Counted from the first letter of the stretch, positions 10,601 through 43,710 are shown. The stretch: 64,000 nt of DNA from Hemibagrus wyckioides (GCF_019097595.1 NC_080716.1:9193401-9257400); one strand, 5' to 3'. The notes: generated by a model from the letters alone, not told the origin. Program-made: numbers and translations.

Positions 10601-13008
10601 CTTGGCATCTGTGCTATCATTCGGCCTTTTGTTGCATCATCTTTCGGCAGCTAGCTTCACTTCAGCATCAGTTACTCCACAGAGAAACCAAACAAGAATA
10701 AGAGCGAAAAGTTAGCATTTACCTGGCGAGAGCAACACGCATCCTCCAGCCACCACTGAAGTCTTTGAGCTTTTTCTGCTGCATTGTAGTGGTGAAGCCG
10801 AGGCCGTGCAGGATACGGGATGCTCGCATCTCTGCCTTGTCTGCATCCAGCTCCTCCAGTCGTTCATACAGCTCCATCAGCTTCTCACACTCGGCTAACA
10901 AGCAGGTGAGAGACATGAACGTTAATGAACTTAACTGCCTACAGGCATGAATACCAAAAGACACTCCAAGTACTTGTTTCTTAACTGAGGTCTGCATCCT
11001 TAAAAACAAAAGCCGTTAAGGAGCTTGTTCAGAAAGACTGTACTGTACCACGCCTAGGAAAGGAAGCTATAACAGAAATAGCCCCTATGAAAACGTGGGG
11101 AAGAGAGCTGATTTAGTCGTACGGAGTTAAACTTTAAACTCACAGTCTTCGTGAGCGAGCCTCTCTGCCTCTTTCTCCAGCTTGATCCTCTCCTCGTCCA
11201 CCTCCATCACACACTGAAGTGCTGTCTTCTCGCTGGGAGCCATTTCACGAGTCAAGTGGTAAATGTCAATGTGCTCTGGAATGGGCACCTCTCTGTGTCC
11301 GATAGCTGACAGCAACATAGATTTACCTGGACAAAAGGTTTTATTTTGAGGTTAAACGGCCTCTTCTGACCTTAATTTAGTGTTTTGATTTGAAGTTCAG
11401 ACTGAAATTTCAGCAGCTAGCACGTGATTTTTAGACAATACCCCATTATAATAAATACATTCTGCAAATAGCAAACTAGGTGAAAGACAGAATATGATTA
11501 ATGTCCTTATTATTAAAACATTCGTACTGTATATAGCAAGTTTAGATCTTTCTACATGAGTAACAATGATCCTGGCCTGACTGCACAATTTCTCAGCTAC
11601 AGAAGGTATGCACTGTGTTTACAGTGGCTTCTCAAAACGACCCACAGTAACCCCACTGCATCATTGCAAATGTCCAAATTTCTTCTCCCTTGAGCCTTTC
11701 TGCCCAATAGTTAGAGTACTAAGTAATGTGTACAAGTTTTGGATCCTTCAGCTCATTCCTAGCTTCATAACTAGCTTTTAACTGCATAATCACATGCACC
11801 TTTTTTCATAGTTTCAATCTCACGTCACAATAACGTGGGATTCTCCTCCTACAGCTCCTGTGTCCATCTGAAAGAATAAAGCATACCTGTTCCATTGAGT
11901 CCGATGAGGCCGTAGCGCCGCCCGGAGTTGAGCTCCAGACAGGTGTCGCTCAGCAGTTCTTGCCCGTGGAAGGTTAGCGAGAGACTGCTGATGTGCACGT
12001 CTGTGCTGTTTGGATGAGATGCCAGCACCCCTGTAACAGCACGTGCCTCTGTCTTCTTCAGCTCAAACTCATCCAGCTCCTTTGTAAGACTGGCTACTCC
12101 TGTGGAAGAGAGGTGGAATTCTCAATAACAGTGATGTATATTACTGTATGAAAGAATGCATTATGTAGTGCATCAGTGAACTCATTCACATTCATAAAGA
12201 CAATATGTAAATACATGAGAACACCAGTAAAAGAACAAATACATGTTTATGTACATTACGGAGTTATTGAATTGGTAGAATAGCTTTAGAGGCTTTTTTC
12301 CCCCCTTTTAAATTGGAGAGAAAGAAGAAGTGATTGAAGGTGTTCAGTTAGCTGCTTTCCACACACATGTTGACAAGTGACCAAGTGATATTTGGACCAA
12401 TCACAGACAAGGAGAATATCAGAAGATGTAGGTTGCACCTCAATCAGCTCCTTAGTTCAGTAGTCAGGACACTAATCAGGGAGTCAGTCAGTCTAAGGGG
12501 GCTTTTGCTCTCACAAAAAACTTCCAGTGCACAAAAACATTTAATCCTTTAATAAAGAGGCTACAGTGCACTGCAAAAACCATGAAGCACTAATGCTCAT
12601 GACGCATTTTCTGACGCCTCACAGCCAACTTGTTGTAACTCAATTTTTAAACTATGACACTTTGTTCAAATCTAACATGTTTTGAGCTTTTCATTTCATG
12701 TCCAAATGCTGGACTTGGGCTGCCTTCCATTCAGAGATGATGGCAACATTTTCAGGTGTGCACAATAAGAGTACAAATACTGGCCATGTTGATTATTGCA
12801 AGAGGTCATACACTGTACAACATCGGCATGTTATGTACGGGACGAGGTTTAATTCTTCCGACTCACCATTGAGCTCAGAAACACCATTTTCTTGGCTCTC
12901 TGGTTTCTCCCCCTCGCCGTTCACTTCTTCTGCTTTTTTGGGCCGCTGACGGGCCTTGGCTGCCTCCTTTTTCTTTGCTGCCTTCTTCTTGGCCAAATCG
13001 GACGGCAT
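7645..13008 (-). CDS. abcf2: ATP-binding cassette subfamily F member 2 (ABCF2)
   Basis: Soluble twin-ABC ATPase of the ABCF group (no membrane segments), linked in this family to ribosome/translation functions. Coding exons: 13008-12867, 12099-11887, 11326-11144, 10894-10723, 10467-10372, 10118-10016, 9920-9825, 9727-9608, 9492-9403, 8992-8882, 8797-8735, 8598-8470, 8068-7865, 7752-7645. All junctions are GT-AG and in frame, giving 609 aa. The N terminus is Lys/Ala rich ([20 protein letters not shown]). First cassette: Walker A GLNGTGKS (~115-121), signature FSGGWRMR (~224), Walker [12 protein letters not shown] (~245-255). Second cassette: GPNGAGKST (~426-434), LSDGQKCR (~513), [11 protein letters not shown] (~534-544), then LVSHD. 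The tail ends KIDKSV, shorter than the human tail as I recall it. Start chosen from the conserved MPSDLAKKK opening. Confidence 0.96.
10198..10310 (-). ncRNA. Candidate box C/D snoRNA-like element A in abcf2 intron
   Basis: Minus strand: ATGATGT (C-box-like, 10303-10297), then AAACAAAAGGCCGAAT, a variable middle, GACAAAAACT, GAAGCGT and CTGA (D box, 10206-10203). The D box is about 85 nt upstream of the 3' splice site. Element B in the next intron has the same order and spacing. The C box deviates from RTGATGA at its last base. Confidence 0.4.
10541..10646 (-). ncRNA. Candidate box C/D snoRNA-like element B in abcf2 intron
   Basis: Minus strand: ATGATGC (10640-10634), AACAAAAGGCCGAAT, variable middle, TGACAAAAACT, GAAGCGT and CTGA (10548-10545). 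The D box is about 78 nt upstream of the 3' splice site. Paralogous to element A. No expression evidence is available here. Confidence 0.4.
11327..12866 (-). other. abcf2 introns 1-2, nothing else recognised
   Basis: The two longest introns between coding exons (12100-12866 and 11327-11886) show no repeat or RNA gene that I can name. Confidence 0.3.
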
Positions 13009-13036
13009 TGTGGCTGGGGAACAGGAATAAGCTGCC
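13009..13036 (-). other. abcf2 5' UTR part of the start-codon exon
   Basis: A tgtgtccccAG acceptor at 13038-13037 (minus strand) precedes 28 nt of leader before the ATG, so a non-coding first exon should lie upstream. Confidence 0.55.
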
Positions 13037-14032
13037 CTGGGGACACAGCAAACTGTAGGACAGAGACAGAAGTTACATACACATCTTAAATGTATTTATA
13101 GCACAGGTGTCCCAGCATAAGTGTTCAGTTTTACTTGGATGTTAAACCCTTTCACTGAAACCGGTTGGGTTTTTATCACACTGAATATATATTTTAACCT
13201 GACACTAGTCAGTATTTGCTACTTAGTGAAGTCTAAAGGCATGAAGTGTAATTTGAGACCACACTCCCCACCATTTTCCCCACCATATTAATGGTTTCCT
13301 CTATGGCTTAAAAGAAAGTAGGCAGGTAATCAGTGTTTTATTTCGCCGGTTGACCCTTTAAAAATGTTTATATACAGTCCAAAGCTGAATTTACACAGAC
13401 ACTTTTATAAAAGACAATATAGCGCCTGAGTTACACAGTGAAGAAAATAAAGAAAGCTAAACTAGAGAAATGCCGGCCGGCTCACAGGAGGCCCAACCAC
13501 CATGCTACTCTTCCCATGCTAGCTAAAGCTAACCATGCTACATGACTGATCACTAAATATCTGTCTCGGATTTAAAATACGCCCTTACCGTCAATTATAC
13601 GATTTCTGAAACCCCGTACTATCAATATCAATTTAAGAAACCACAGAAGATACTCTAGATGAACCCGAGACAAGGCTGTGAGCGATTTCAGCTCTGCTCA
13701 CCGCATTGTGTCCTCACTATACCGGCAAAAAGTCGGGCTGCATCCCAAATAGCTCCCTACTGCTCAACACGTGCACTACGTAGGCTGCAAAAATGTATTA
13801 CTTTCTCGGTAATGTAGGGCCCCTCTGTAGGAAATAAAGAGCCATTTGGAATTCAGCCCCGGCCTAGGGCGCCAATCCGAAAAGCAGTCAAGCTAACTTA
13901 ATAAACCTCGTTATACTGTGCTCATTACACGAAGAAATTATTTAGATATCACACACTAAGCCAGTAAACATTCATACCTAACACGTGCCCTGAGAACTGG
14001 AATCAAAACGACAAGCAACACAAGATTATTAC

Positions 14033-14200
14033 CTTTACTTCTTCCACTTGAGCGGTCCCAGCGCGCTAACAGGAAATCGCCGGCCTCATGGCTTTTTCGA
14101 TACACAGCGTCGTAACAACGCGCGTGCTCAAGACCGGCTTGCCAGCCAATGAGATTTTAAGATTCGCTGACGCCCCGCCCCCTGGAGGCTGGCGCTAGAA
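14033..14200 (-). promoter_or_regulatory. Putative abcf2 first exon and promoter
   Basis: Minus strand AAG followed by GTAATAAT gives a plausible first-exon donor at 14032-14031. Upstream are CpG-rich sequence, a CCAAT motif (plus strand 14146-14150) and an Sp1-type GC box GCCCCGCCCCC (14172-14182). The exact transcription start is not visible. Confidence 0.5.
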
Positions 14201-14690
14201 GGTCTGGGTTTTTTCCATGTGCTCCGCTTATCAACAGTATGATGAGTAATATGTTCGTGACACTATATTATGATTCATTTAGACAAGAAAAGTAAATTAT
14301 AACCTAACTATAATCCTTTAATCACAAGCCATATCTACTCAGTGAGGGTGAGGAGTGAAAAGAAATTATTGGAAAAATCTTTTTTAAGACTGACAGGGGT
14401 TTCTTCTTGCCCAGGTGTGTCCTGATTACTTAAACCATTTATAACCCTTAATGTCTACTCTTGCTTTGAGCCATGGGGGTTCACCTGTGAAGACTAGAGA
14501 GCTTTATATTCAGCATTTTAATTAGTACTTTAATTAGTGTTAATTAAAGACAGAGCTAATGAACCAAATAAACCTTTTCCCCAAAAACAGCCTCTTTTGC
14601 TCACCACACTAACCTGTTTATTTGCCTGATAATTTTATTTACTTATTTTAACTTTTAATTACCCCCTGGTGTCTTCATTATTTCATGCTG
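14201..14690. other. Intergenic sequence between abcf2 promoter and smarcd3 3' flank
   Basis: AT-rich sequence with no recognisable gene or repeat. Confidence 0.3.
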
Positions 14691-14925
14691 TGTCCTGGAC
14701 AGAGCCGTGATGAATCCAGAGCTTATCCCGGGAGCACTGAGTGTGAGGTGGGAATGCCAATCCATCATAGGTCATCACGTGTCCTCACATGCTGACACAG
14801 GGATAATTTACCATAGGCAGTCCAACAACCAGCATGTTTTTCAGAGGTGTGGAAAAAAAAAAACAAACCCAGGCCACGTGGAAGAAACACATATAGACAC
14901 AGCCAGAACATGGAAAATGCACAAT
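14690..14925 (-). mobile_element. Degraded V-SINE fragment
   Basis: Reverse-orientation remnants of the fish SINE core: AACCAGCATGTTTTTCAGAGG, GGAAGAAACACATATAGACAC and CCAGAACATGG match the complement of the core with many changes. Confidence 0.5.
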
Positions 14926-15168
14926 AACACAATAAGACTCATTAGAATAAAATGAATCATTACTATATTATGGACAACGAAACATATAGCTGAACTAATG
15001 CAGATATATATATTTTTTTAAAATCTTTAAGAATAAGAATATTTGACAAATTTAAAACGTGCCCATATGATAGGAGACAGCAAAGTAGTCCAGTAAATCA
15101 TTTCACATACAGTGATGAAACAAATGCATTTATTCATTTACAAATGTTTGCAACATGAGAACACAGTT

Positions 15169-15174
15169 TTTATT
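15169..15174 (-). terminator. Candidate distal smarcd3 poly(A) signal AATAAA
   Basis: Minus-strand AATAAA about 1.77 kb beyond the smarcd3 stop; another lies at 15134-15129. If used, the 3' UTR would include a Tc1 relic. No nearer canonical signal was spotted. Confidence 0.25.
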
Positions 15175-15295
15175 ACTATAAATAAAGAACATTCTTAGAA
15201 AAATCACAGGACCTGGTGTCCCAGAATGAATAGGATTGACATTCAATTTTGTAGCTGTTTTAATGCCACAACACACCAATATACCTTATACTGTA

Positions 15296-15775
15296 CACAG
15301 ATCAGGCATAACATTATGATCACTGACAGGTGAAGTGAGTAACACTGATGATCTCCTCATCATGGCACCTGTTAGTGGGATATATTAGGCAGCAAGTGAA
15401 CATTTTGACCTCAAAGTTGATGTGTTAGAAGCAGGAAAAATGGGCAAGCGTAAGGATTTGCACCATTTTGACAAGGACCACATTGTGATGGCTAGATGAC
15501 TGGATCAGGGCATCTCCAAAACTGCAGCTCTTGTGGGGTGTTCCCGGTCTGCAGTGGTCAGTATCTATCAAAAGTATCCTTTAAGTCCTGTAAGTTGCGA
15601 GATGGGGCCTTCAGGACTTAAAGGATCTGCTGCTAACATCTTGGTGCCAGATACCACAGCACACCTTCAGGGATCTAGTGGAGTCCCTGCCTCGATGAGT
15701 CAGGACTGTTTTGGCAGCAAAAGGGGGACCAACACAATATTAGGCAGGTGGTCATAATGCTATGCCTGATCGGTG
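15296..15775 (+). mobile_element. Internally deleted Tc1/mariner element, copy 1
   Basis: Ends GATCAGGCATAACATTATGA and TCATAATGCTATGCCTGATC are inverted repeats. The interior encodes MGKRKDLHHFDKDHIVMAR, a stop, then [15 protein letters not shown] (the transposase HTH region). It then jumps to a C-terminal block including VRTVLAAKGGPTQY before a stop. The catalytic middle is missing. Confidence 0.85.
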
Positions 15776-16572
15776 ACTATTTTAGACCACATTAAGCTGT
15801 GACTGATCCAACTCACAGGTAATAAGGTAATGCCATCATTATCAGCACTCTCTTGAACTCAGGTGTATGCATATGACCTTATCTACCCAAAATAAACATA
15901 TAATAATGATAAAAAATAAAATTGTCCTACACTTTGGTAAATGCTTTTTTTTTTTTTTTTTTAAATCTGCATCCTCAGTAAGCTTTTAAGGCAACAGAGT
16001 TACAACGCTGACTGATTCATGCTGAGCTGTTTTCTAAAAACAGGCCTGTATGTTCTCATGCAACATGCACCGGTGTGAGTAGAACAAATGTCTGACAATA
16101 AGGCCGTATTCTAGAGCCATTGACAAAAATGATATGTAAAATCGCCGATCATGACAGTACAGGGAAATTAAAAATAGCAAACCTCACATGTGCTCACGTC
16201 ACCGGAGTGATTGTGAAAGAAATGTGAAAGCATGACATCTATATTCTAGTGAAATCCAAATCTGCTTCTTTCTAGCCTGGTGATCTAAGCCTCAGTCGTA
16301 GTAAACGTTCTGTTATGCCCTATAGAGAAATGGTTACACAGTGCTTTCAGTTCATGGACACACAGTCGATTGTAATAGAAAGATAAAGCAGGATGTAAAG
16401 TGATACGCAACACGTCCAGTACCGTTGACACATACACACATACACTAATATCAAACACTGTGACAAACATAAAAAGTGGAACTTCACAGTACACATTTCT
16501 TGCTCTCTTATCCAAAGATTAAACTTATTTTTAGACAAAAGAGGCAATATTTTGCAGTACAAAACATTCAGT

Positions 16573-16574
<2 letters not shown>

Positions 16575-16622
<48 letters not shown>
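16575..16622. repeat. (CT)n(CA)n compound microsatellite
   Basis: Adjacent CT and CA runs. Confidence 0.9.
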
Positions 16623-16938
16623 AAGAGACGTTTCTCAAATTTTTGTGCAGCCATTAAAATGTTTGGCTTTGTTTTACTCTGGTTTGTGGCTTAAGAATTT
16701 TCCACAAAAGTCTTTTTTTCCCCAAGATAATACTTACAAACTCAACACTGAACTGTAATGCCATGTACAAACTGTCCAATAAATAACAAATAGTGCCAGT
16801 TGCCAGTAGTGTTTTCTATTCTTCAAGGATACTGGGAAAATTGTCCGGTATGCTGGAGATTGTTCACTAAATTAAAATTCCCAACGTTATTCTGAAAATA
16901 AATGTGCTGGTAGGTTTTGCTCCAAATTGGTGAAGGAT

Positions 16939-38311
<21,373 letters not shown>

Positions 38312-38499
38312 TGTGCAGAAGCCCCCCTTGTTCTTCACCCCCCCACGATTGTTCTTTTGTTGTCTGTATTACTAGCTTCTTCTCCCCGTCCGCCTCCCCT
38401 TCTATCCGCTCCACATTCGCTCTCCTCCAAAAGAGAGCGCTCCCGCCCTCCTTCACTCTCCCGCTCTGTCTCTCTTCTCCTCTCTTCTCCCAAATGTTC

Positions 38500-38537
<38 letters not shown>

Positions 38538-38712
38538 AAAGCATGTTAGCGTGTGGCCAAAGTCCAGCCTACTGTTCCACTCTCTCTCTTTCCCTCCCTC
38601 TTACCCTGCCTACTTTCCTCATTTTTATCATAGCTCCTTCTCACATTCTCAGTGGATAGAGAAGGAGAGAGAAAGAGAGAGATAGAGAGAGAGAGAGAAA
38701 GAGAAAGAGACA
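38312..38712 (-). promoter_or_regulatory. smarcd3 long-isoform 5' flank, pyrimidine/purine-rich
   Basis: Upstream of the ATG at 38311 (minus strand) lie long CT and GA tracts (38500-38532, 38660-38712) and a GC-moderate stretch. These could be 5' UTR and promoter, but no core element is recognisable. Confidence 0.35.
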
Positions 38713-39448
38713 GAAAGAGACTGGGGGACTGACAAGTGGGCTGTTGCTGGCCGAAAACATGAGACTACTACAGCCTCGTGTATCTGTCTTCATTATGGAG
38801 TGAATGATTCAGTACTGTCATGATTGCAGATTTTTATTAGTCATTAATCCTCTGTGTTCTCTATGAAATGAGTTTTAGTGTCCAGCAGCTCTATAATGAT
38901 ATCAACGCTAGCGTGCGGTGTTTAAATAAAAACCTTAACGCTTTGTCTTCAAAATCCAGACAAAAATTTCCGTACTTTTTCGTCCCTACTTCTTCAGTTT
39001 GTTTTACAGTATATATAAATGCTGGCAAATGAAAAGCGAATCCAACCCGAAGTGTCTAATGGTGTTGAAATTTGTCTTCTCAGCTGCCTGCTGAGCTATT
39101 CCTCCAAAACCTTTCCTTAACAGTTCAACCAGGATGAAATCTGATGAACGCCATAGCCTATGATTTGATTTTCATTCTCATCAACCCAATTCAGTTAGCC
39201 CTTGTACCTTGGGCCAAAATTAAAACGCTTCCTCACACCATCTTTCTGTATATGGCACGGATAATATTACTAACTATAACACATAATACTGAAATGGCAG
39301 GATGCTAAAATAAAATGCAACATATACACTGTGCTGCTTTTGCCAGGCTAACCCTAACCCATGTATTAAACTACCAGAAAATCCAAATGTGGTGTGGGGC
39401 TGGATGCAAGCAATTGCATGAGATGAGATCAAGGTACATGTGTGTTTA

Positions 39449-39485
<37 letters not shown>

Positions 39486-40340
39486 GGATGGTAGTTTTCT
39501 ACTGATATACCAATCATTACATATTTAGCTACAAAAAAAATGACCAGCTATAGTGTATCTGCGGGTAATAACATTCCCGGCATGAAATACAATAAGTGTT
39601 AGGAGAGCTGCAAACAGGGAATATCTCATTACTCCTTTTCTATTTCTGAGAAACCAGAAGCACAGCACAAAGATGAGTCAATAAATCAATAGAGGCAGAA
39701 AAATCAAATGTTGCAAAGAGGAACATGAGTGTGCCAGGAGTATGAGTGTGCCAGAGACCCCCTTACAGGGCCCCCATAAACCCATACACTAGAGTGGCGA
39801 TGTCCCATTCATTCAGAGCACAGAGGGGTGCTGGAGGGGGGAACCCAGCTTTCACAAAGACCTCGACCGTGTCTGAGGCCTGCCGAGAGCTGACACGCTG
39901 CATTTCACTGCATTAATGCATCTTTTCAGATTGAACTGTTTCAGACGCAGGTGATGTGACGTCAGCTTCTCTTTACTGTTTCTCCTAAACCTGATGATAA
40001 TAAGTGGTAGCTACAGGGGTCTACTGACAGACAGCAAACAGCGCTCATGAATGAAAATTCACAGTTTACTACTACCTGTTCAACAGCACCACCATGTGGA
40101 AAAGCTTTGAAAAGGCTATTTTTCATACAAAAAAATAAAGAATCTTCAACACAACGTCTTCAATTTACACACTCAAGTTGTCGTTTCATTTAAAGGCGCA
40201 TTTATCAGAATCCGTTTCAGCATAATTGTATTAGTAATCAATCAGCTTGATGGGTTTTACACTACCCTTTAGTCAGTGTGTACACCTGAGATGAGGAATA
40301 CATTCAGGCATCATTTATTTTTGTTTGAGTGTTCAGAAAC
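38713..40340. other. Upstream smarcd3 sequence, little recognised
   Basis: A GA microsatellite at 39450-39480 is the only clear feature. No exon with good splice sites was found. Confidence 0.35.
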
Positions 40341-40343
40341 AGG

Positions 40344-40655
40344 GCAGCACAGTGGCTTAGTGGTTAGCGCTGTTGCCTCACAGTAAGGAGGTCCTGGGTC
40401 TGAATCCCAGGTTTGAACAGGCAGGGGGCTTTCTGTGTGGTGTGCATGTTCTCCCTGTGTAGGTTGCTTCCCACAGTCCAAAACCATGTACATTAGGTTG
40501 ATTGGTAATTCTAAATTGCCAATAGGTGTGGTTGTCTGTGATGGACTGGTGACCTGTCCAGGGTGTACCTCTGCCTTTTGCCCAATGTGCTGGGATAGGC
40601 TCCAGCAGACCCCCGTGACCCTAATTAGGAATAAAGCAGGAATGGACGGATGGAT
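40344..40655 (+). mobile_element. Near full-length V-SINE
   Basis: Head GTGGCTTAGTGGTTAGCGC, B-box-like GGTCTGAATCC, core TGCATGTTCTCCCTGTG, and tail TAATTAGGAATAAAGCAGG then GGACGGATGGATAA. Closely related to the copy at 1545. Confidence 0.85.
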
Positions 40656-40877
40656 AATCAGACTCAGTCCAGTGCTCTTATCACTGTTTATTTTCCTACT
40701 GTATAAAAGCATATGCGGAAGAAATTATTCCTCTTAACCAATCACACTTTGACAAATCATTTCCTACATTTGTTTATTCATGAATGACCATTTATAGTTA
40801 TATTTAATATTGTGGAAACTCCACCAGATGAGTTATTTCCTGTTATTACTCACATCGCTCATTCACCAGCCCTCCTC

Positions 40878-40879
<2 letters not shown>

Positions 40880-40912
<33 letters not shown>
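40880..40912. repeat. (CT)n microsatellite
   Basis: Pure CT run. Confidence 0.9.
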
Positions 40913-40914
<2 letters not shown>

Positions 40915-41554
40915 AATGAGCTTGTCATGTTATCAAGATACCGCAAAGCCTTTTTAAATGGACTGTTACGAAGTGCTGACACTAGAGTCATCTTATAAAT
41001 GTTAAATATATGGATATAGAACTCTGTGCCATATTTAATACAGACATTTTTAAAAAAAATTATATTTATTAACAACACATATCCACCCCTATTTTAGAAG
41101 GCTTAACTTAGTGGAACGTCCACATTCCGGCCAAGTCGCAGTAAAGTAGCTGTTACTATAGAAATGATAAGGTATTGGATAAGGAGCGCTGTGATGTAAG
41201 CCTGAGATTTGCTCTGAAGCTGGAACTACTGTCAGAGATGCAGTTATGGAAAACTAATCAACATCTTCTGACCTTGTGTAAGATTTAAACAGCGCTGAAG
41301 TATAAGCCTGTGCTGTGAAATTGGTTACTGATCCTAATTATTACTCTCTCTAGCAGCGCATTTGTCTGAAACGTCCTGCAGAAGCCTGAATACAGGAAGA
41401 AACATTTCCACTGCATTTTATATTCACAGAAAATGATTTAGTATTATAACAAACATCGTCGTAGATCATCTAAATTTTAGGAAAAGTTATTTATTCTTAA
41501 TTTATCCATTCTGGCTGTTAGAGTGGATTTCCTTTATTACACAATTTTGACTGT

Positions 41555-41800
41555 ATAGTACACAGTTATAGAAGGGAAATGATTTATAATCACATTACCT
41601 AGTGTCACCCAGATGAGGATGGTTCCTCTCAAGATATCTTCTAAGAAAGGTTGGAGCATCTTCTAATATCATTTAAGCTGGATTTTCTTTGTGACCCTCA
41701 CCTCTGATTTTGCTCATTATAGGAATAAACTTAAGTGTAATAATTTATGTCTTGGGTTTACGTCCATTGGTAAAAGCTATAGAAATAAAATTGAACAAAA
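41555..41800. repeat. Dispersed fish repeat, copy 3
   Basis: CTAGTGTCACCCAGATGAGG and GGTAAAAGCTATAGAAATAA match copies at 26690 and 61690 in part. Confidence 0.5.
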
Positions 41801-42279
41801 TTTCTGTTATGGTACACCAGGTAAACAGAAACAGAGAAATAGCAAGTTTATTTCAGGTTAAATGAACGCTGATAAAAAGTGAATGTTGTAAACATGATCA
41901 TGTTAAAGTCCAATGAATCTACGACGTGATTTCCATCAGGACCTGAATCCTCAGCCACAAGTTTTGGCGCACAGTGAATTTCTGCCATGCAAACTTACAC
42001 TTACAAAACACATAGCTCCTGTTTTCATTTTTATAATAAACTTGCTTTCTGTAAATTCAGTACAAAGTGGACCATCCTGAGAGTCGGGCTGCTTCTCTAC
42101 ATCATAAACAATAACATGCTGTGTGATTAATAATGATAGGAGGTGTGTGAGGAAAAAAAACAATCAGCGTTATACAGATGTGTTGTCGGTGTCTCAGGTA
42201 ACACCTGGATGAAGATGAAGACGTGCAGCAGTTCTGAGGATACAGAAACGTTTTCTACATCGCAGCAGAGGCCTATAGG

Positions 42280-42280
42280 A

Positions 42281-42320
<40 letters not shown>
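42280..42320. repeat. (GT)n microsatellite
   Basis: Pure GT run. Confidence 0.9.
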
Positions 42321-42321
<1 letters not shown>

Positions 42322-42424
42322 CCGTCGTGACTATATTTCAGCAAAGCTCGGATAGAGAGAAAGCGCAGGGTTTTGGAAAGGGAGGGTGATGGTTAGAATG
42401 GATGCAGATGTTTTGTGCTCCTAC

Positions 42425-42436
42425 CTTTCTTTCCAT
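42425..42436 (-). CDS. smarcd3: Possible alternative first coding exon of smarcd3 (MERK)
   Basis: Minus strand ATGGAAAGAAAG is followed at once by the donor GTAGGAG. The context is strong (A at -3, G at +4). It ends in phase 0 and would join exon 2 (32044) in frame to give MERK-RPGMTSGARMPHQ, a 453-aa isoform. Human SMARCD3 also has two alternative N termini that join at RPGM. Transcript evidence is needed; the join is inferred from phase, context and the promoter upstream. Confidence 0.5.
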
Positions 42437-42700
42437 CGTGGTAAGTTTGAGATGCACTCTCTAGTCTGGTGTCCGTCTCCGGCAACTTCTTTCTTGCCTG
42501 CTTTCAGACGGATTGTCGGCGGCTCCCTCCTTCTTCTCCTCCTCCTCCTCCTCCTCCTGCTGCTCCTCAGGGAGGTAAAGCTGTGTGGATGGTGGGATGG
42601 GATGCTGATGAGGAAGGCCCTGTGTGGAGGAGAGCGGCGTGCGGTGCGGCAGAATAGATGCGCATGCGCAAATGAGCGCACGGTTTAAGGGACCGTCGTC
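42437..42700 (-). promoter_or_regulatory. CpG-rich promoter with NRF1 palindrome
   Basis: Upstream of the MERK exon are a GAG-repeat leader (about 42533-42562 as CTC on the plus strand) and the perfect NRF1-type 12-mer TGCGCATGCGCA (42659-42670), with several further CpGs. GC content is clearly higher than in the surroundings. Confidence 0.55.
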
Positions 42701-42934
42701 AAACTACCGTCATGTATGGTGACGAAGGTGCGGGCTACTGCTTATCTTTTGCTCTGCTGCCCATTATTGAAGCCCGGAAAGTAGGAATGACTCTTATATT
42801 GACCTGAGTTAAAGCCTAAGTGGGTCACAGGGGGGCAAAAACTATCAAGCAGAACGAAAATTATCCCAATATGGACCTAAATATGTGATGTTTCTGAATA
42901 TCAAACTGTATGTTACTGGCATGTTTTAGTAATG

Positions 42935-42995
42935 TGGAAGAATAACCAATGCAGACACAGGAAGAACATGCTTAGAAACTTCACACAGACTGTAA
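42935..42995 (-). mobile_element. V-SINE core scrap
   Basis: GCAGACACAGGAAGAACATG and CTTCACACAGACTGTAA are the complement of the SINE core. Confidence 0.5.
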
Positions 42996-43038
42996 ATCCA
43001 GATCATAATTAAAGCAGAACACTTAAGAAAACCACTAG

Positions 43039-43283
43039 GCTCCTGGTGGTCCAGCAGCAGGATCCTGCACCCTCATCGGCCCGGGGTTCGATTCCTAGAC
43101 AGGGCGCTAACCCAGCCACTGCATAGTTAATTCCCAGTGCCGGTCCAAAGCCTGGATAAAATGAGAGGGTTGTAACAGGAAGGGCATCCAGCGTAAAACC
43201 TGTGCCAAACTGAAACATGCAGCCCGAATGATCCGCTGTTGCGACCCCAAATAGGGAGCACCTGAAAGAAGAACTGAAGAAAA
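43039..43283 (+). mobile_element. tRNA-derived SINE, second family, copy 1
   Basis: Head with B box GGGTTCGATTCC, then CAGTGCCGGTCCAAAGCC, GGAAGGGCATCCAGCG, AAAACCTGTGCCAAA and a GATCCGCTGTTGCGACCCC tail typical of fish SINEs that share a LINE 3' end. Confidence 0.8.
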
Positions 43284-43710
43284 CCACTGAATCATTCTGT
43301 GCCTCCTAATTCAAGTCTATTTAAATTTAGAAAAGCATACTGAAGGTGTGAAGTTCGTGTTATTGCAACATAAACCTTAAGAGCCAGTCAAGTTCCAGTA
43401 TTCAAATACAGGCCACAGAACATCAGTTTACCAGGTATACATTAGTGTAGGTTTAGGGCATGTGTTGTAAACTCATAAAAAAAATAAATAAATAAAATAA
43501 ATAAACAATTTCAGAAAATTCTAAATAATAGCAGGTTGTACTCAGGATCAGCTGCATTAGAGGTAAGATGGGTTTGGGGCTGAGGAAGAGAAAGGTGTGC
43601 TCTGGAACAAACTGATGACCACTGGCTGAACACAGTGATGATGCAAGAAATTCAGATGTGTAATTTGAACACTGGGTGATGCATCTCCATTTGCATGTAT
43701 TTTTCATAAT

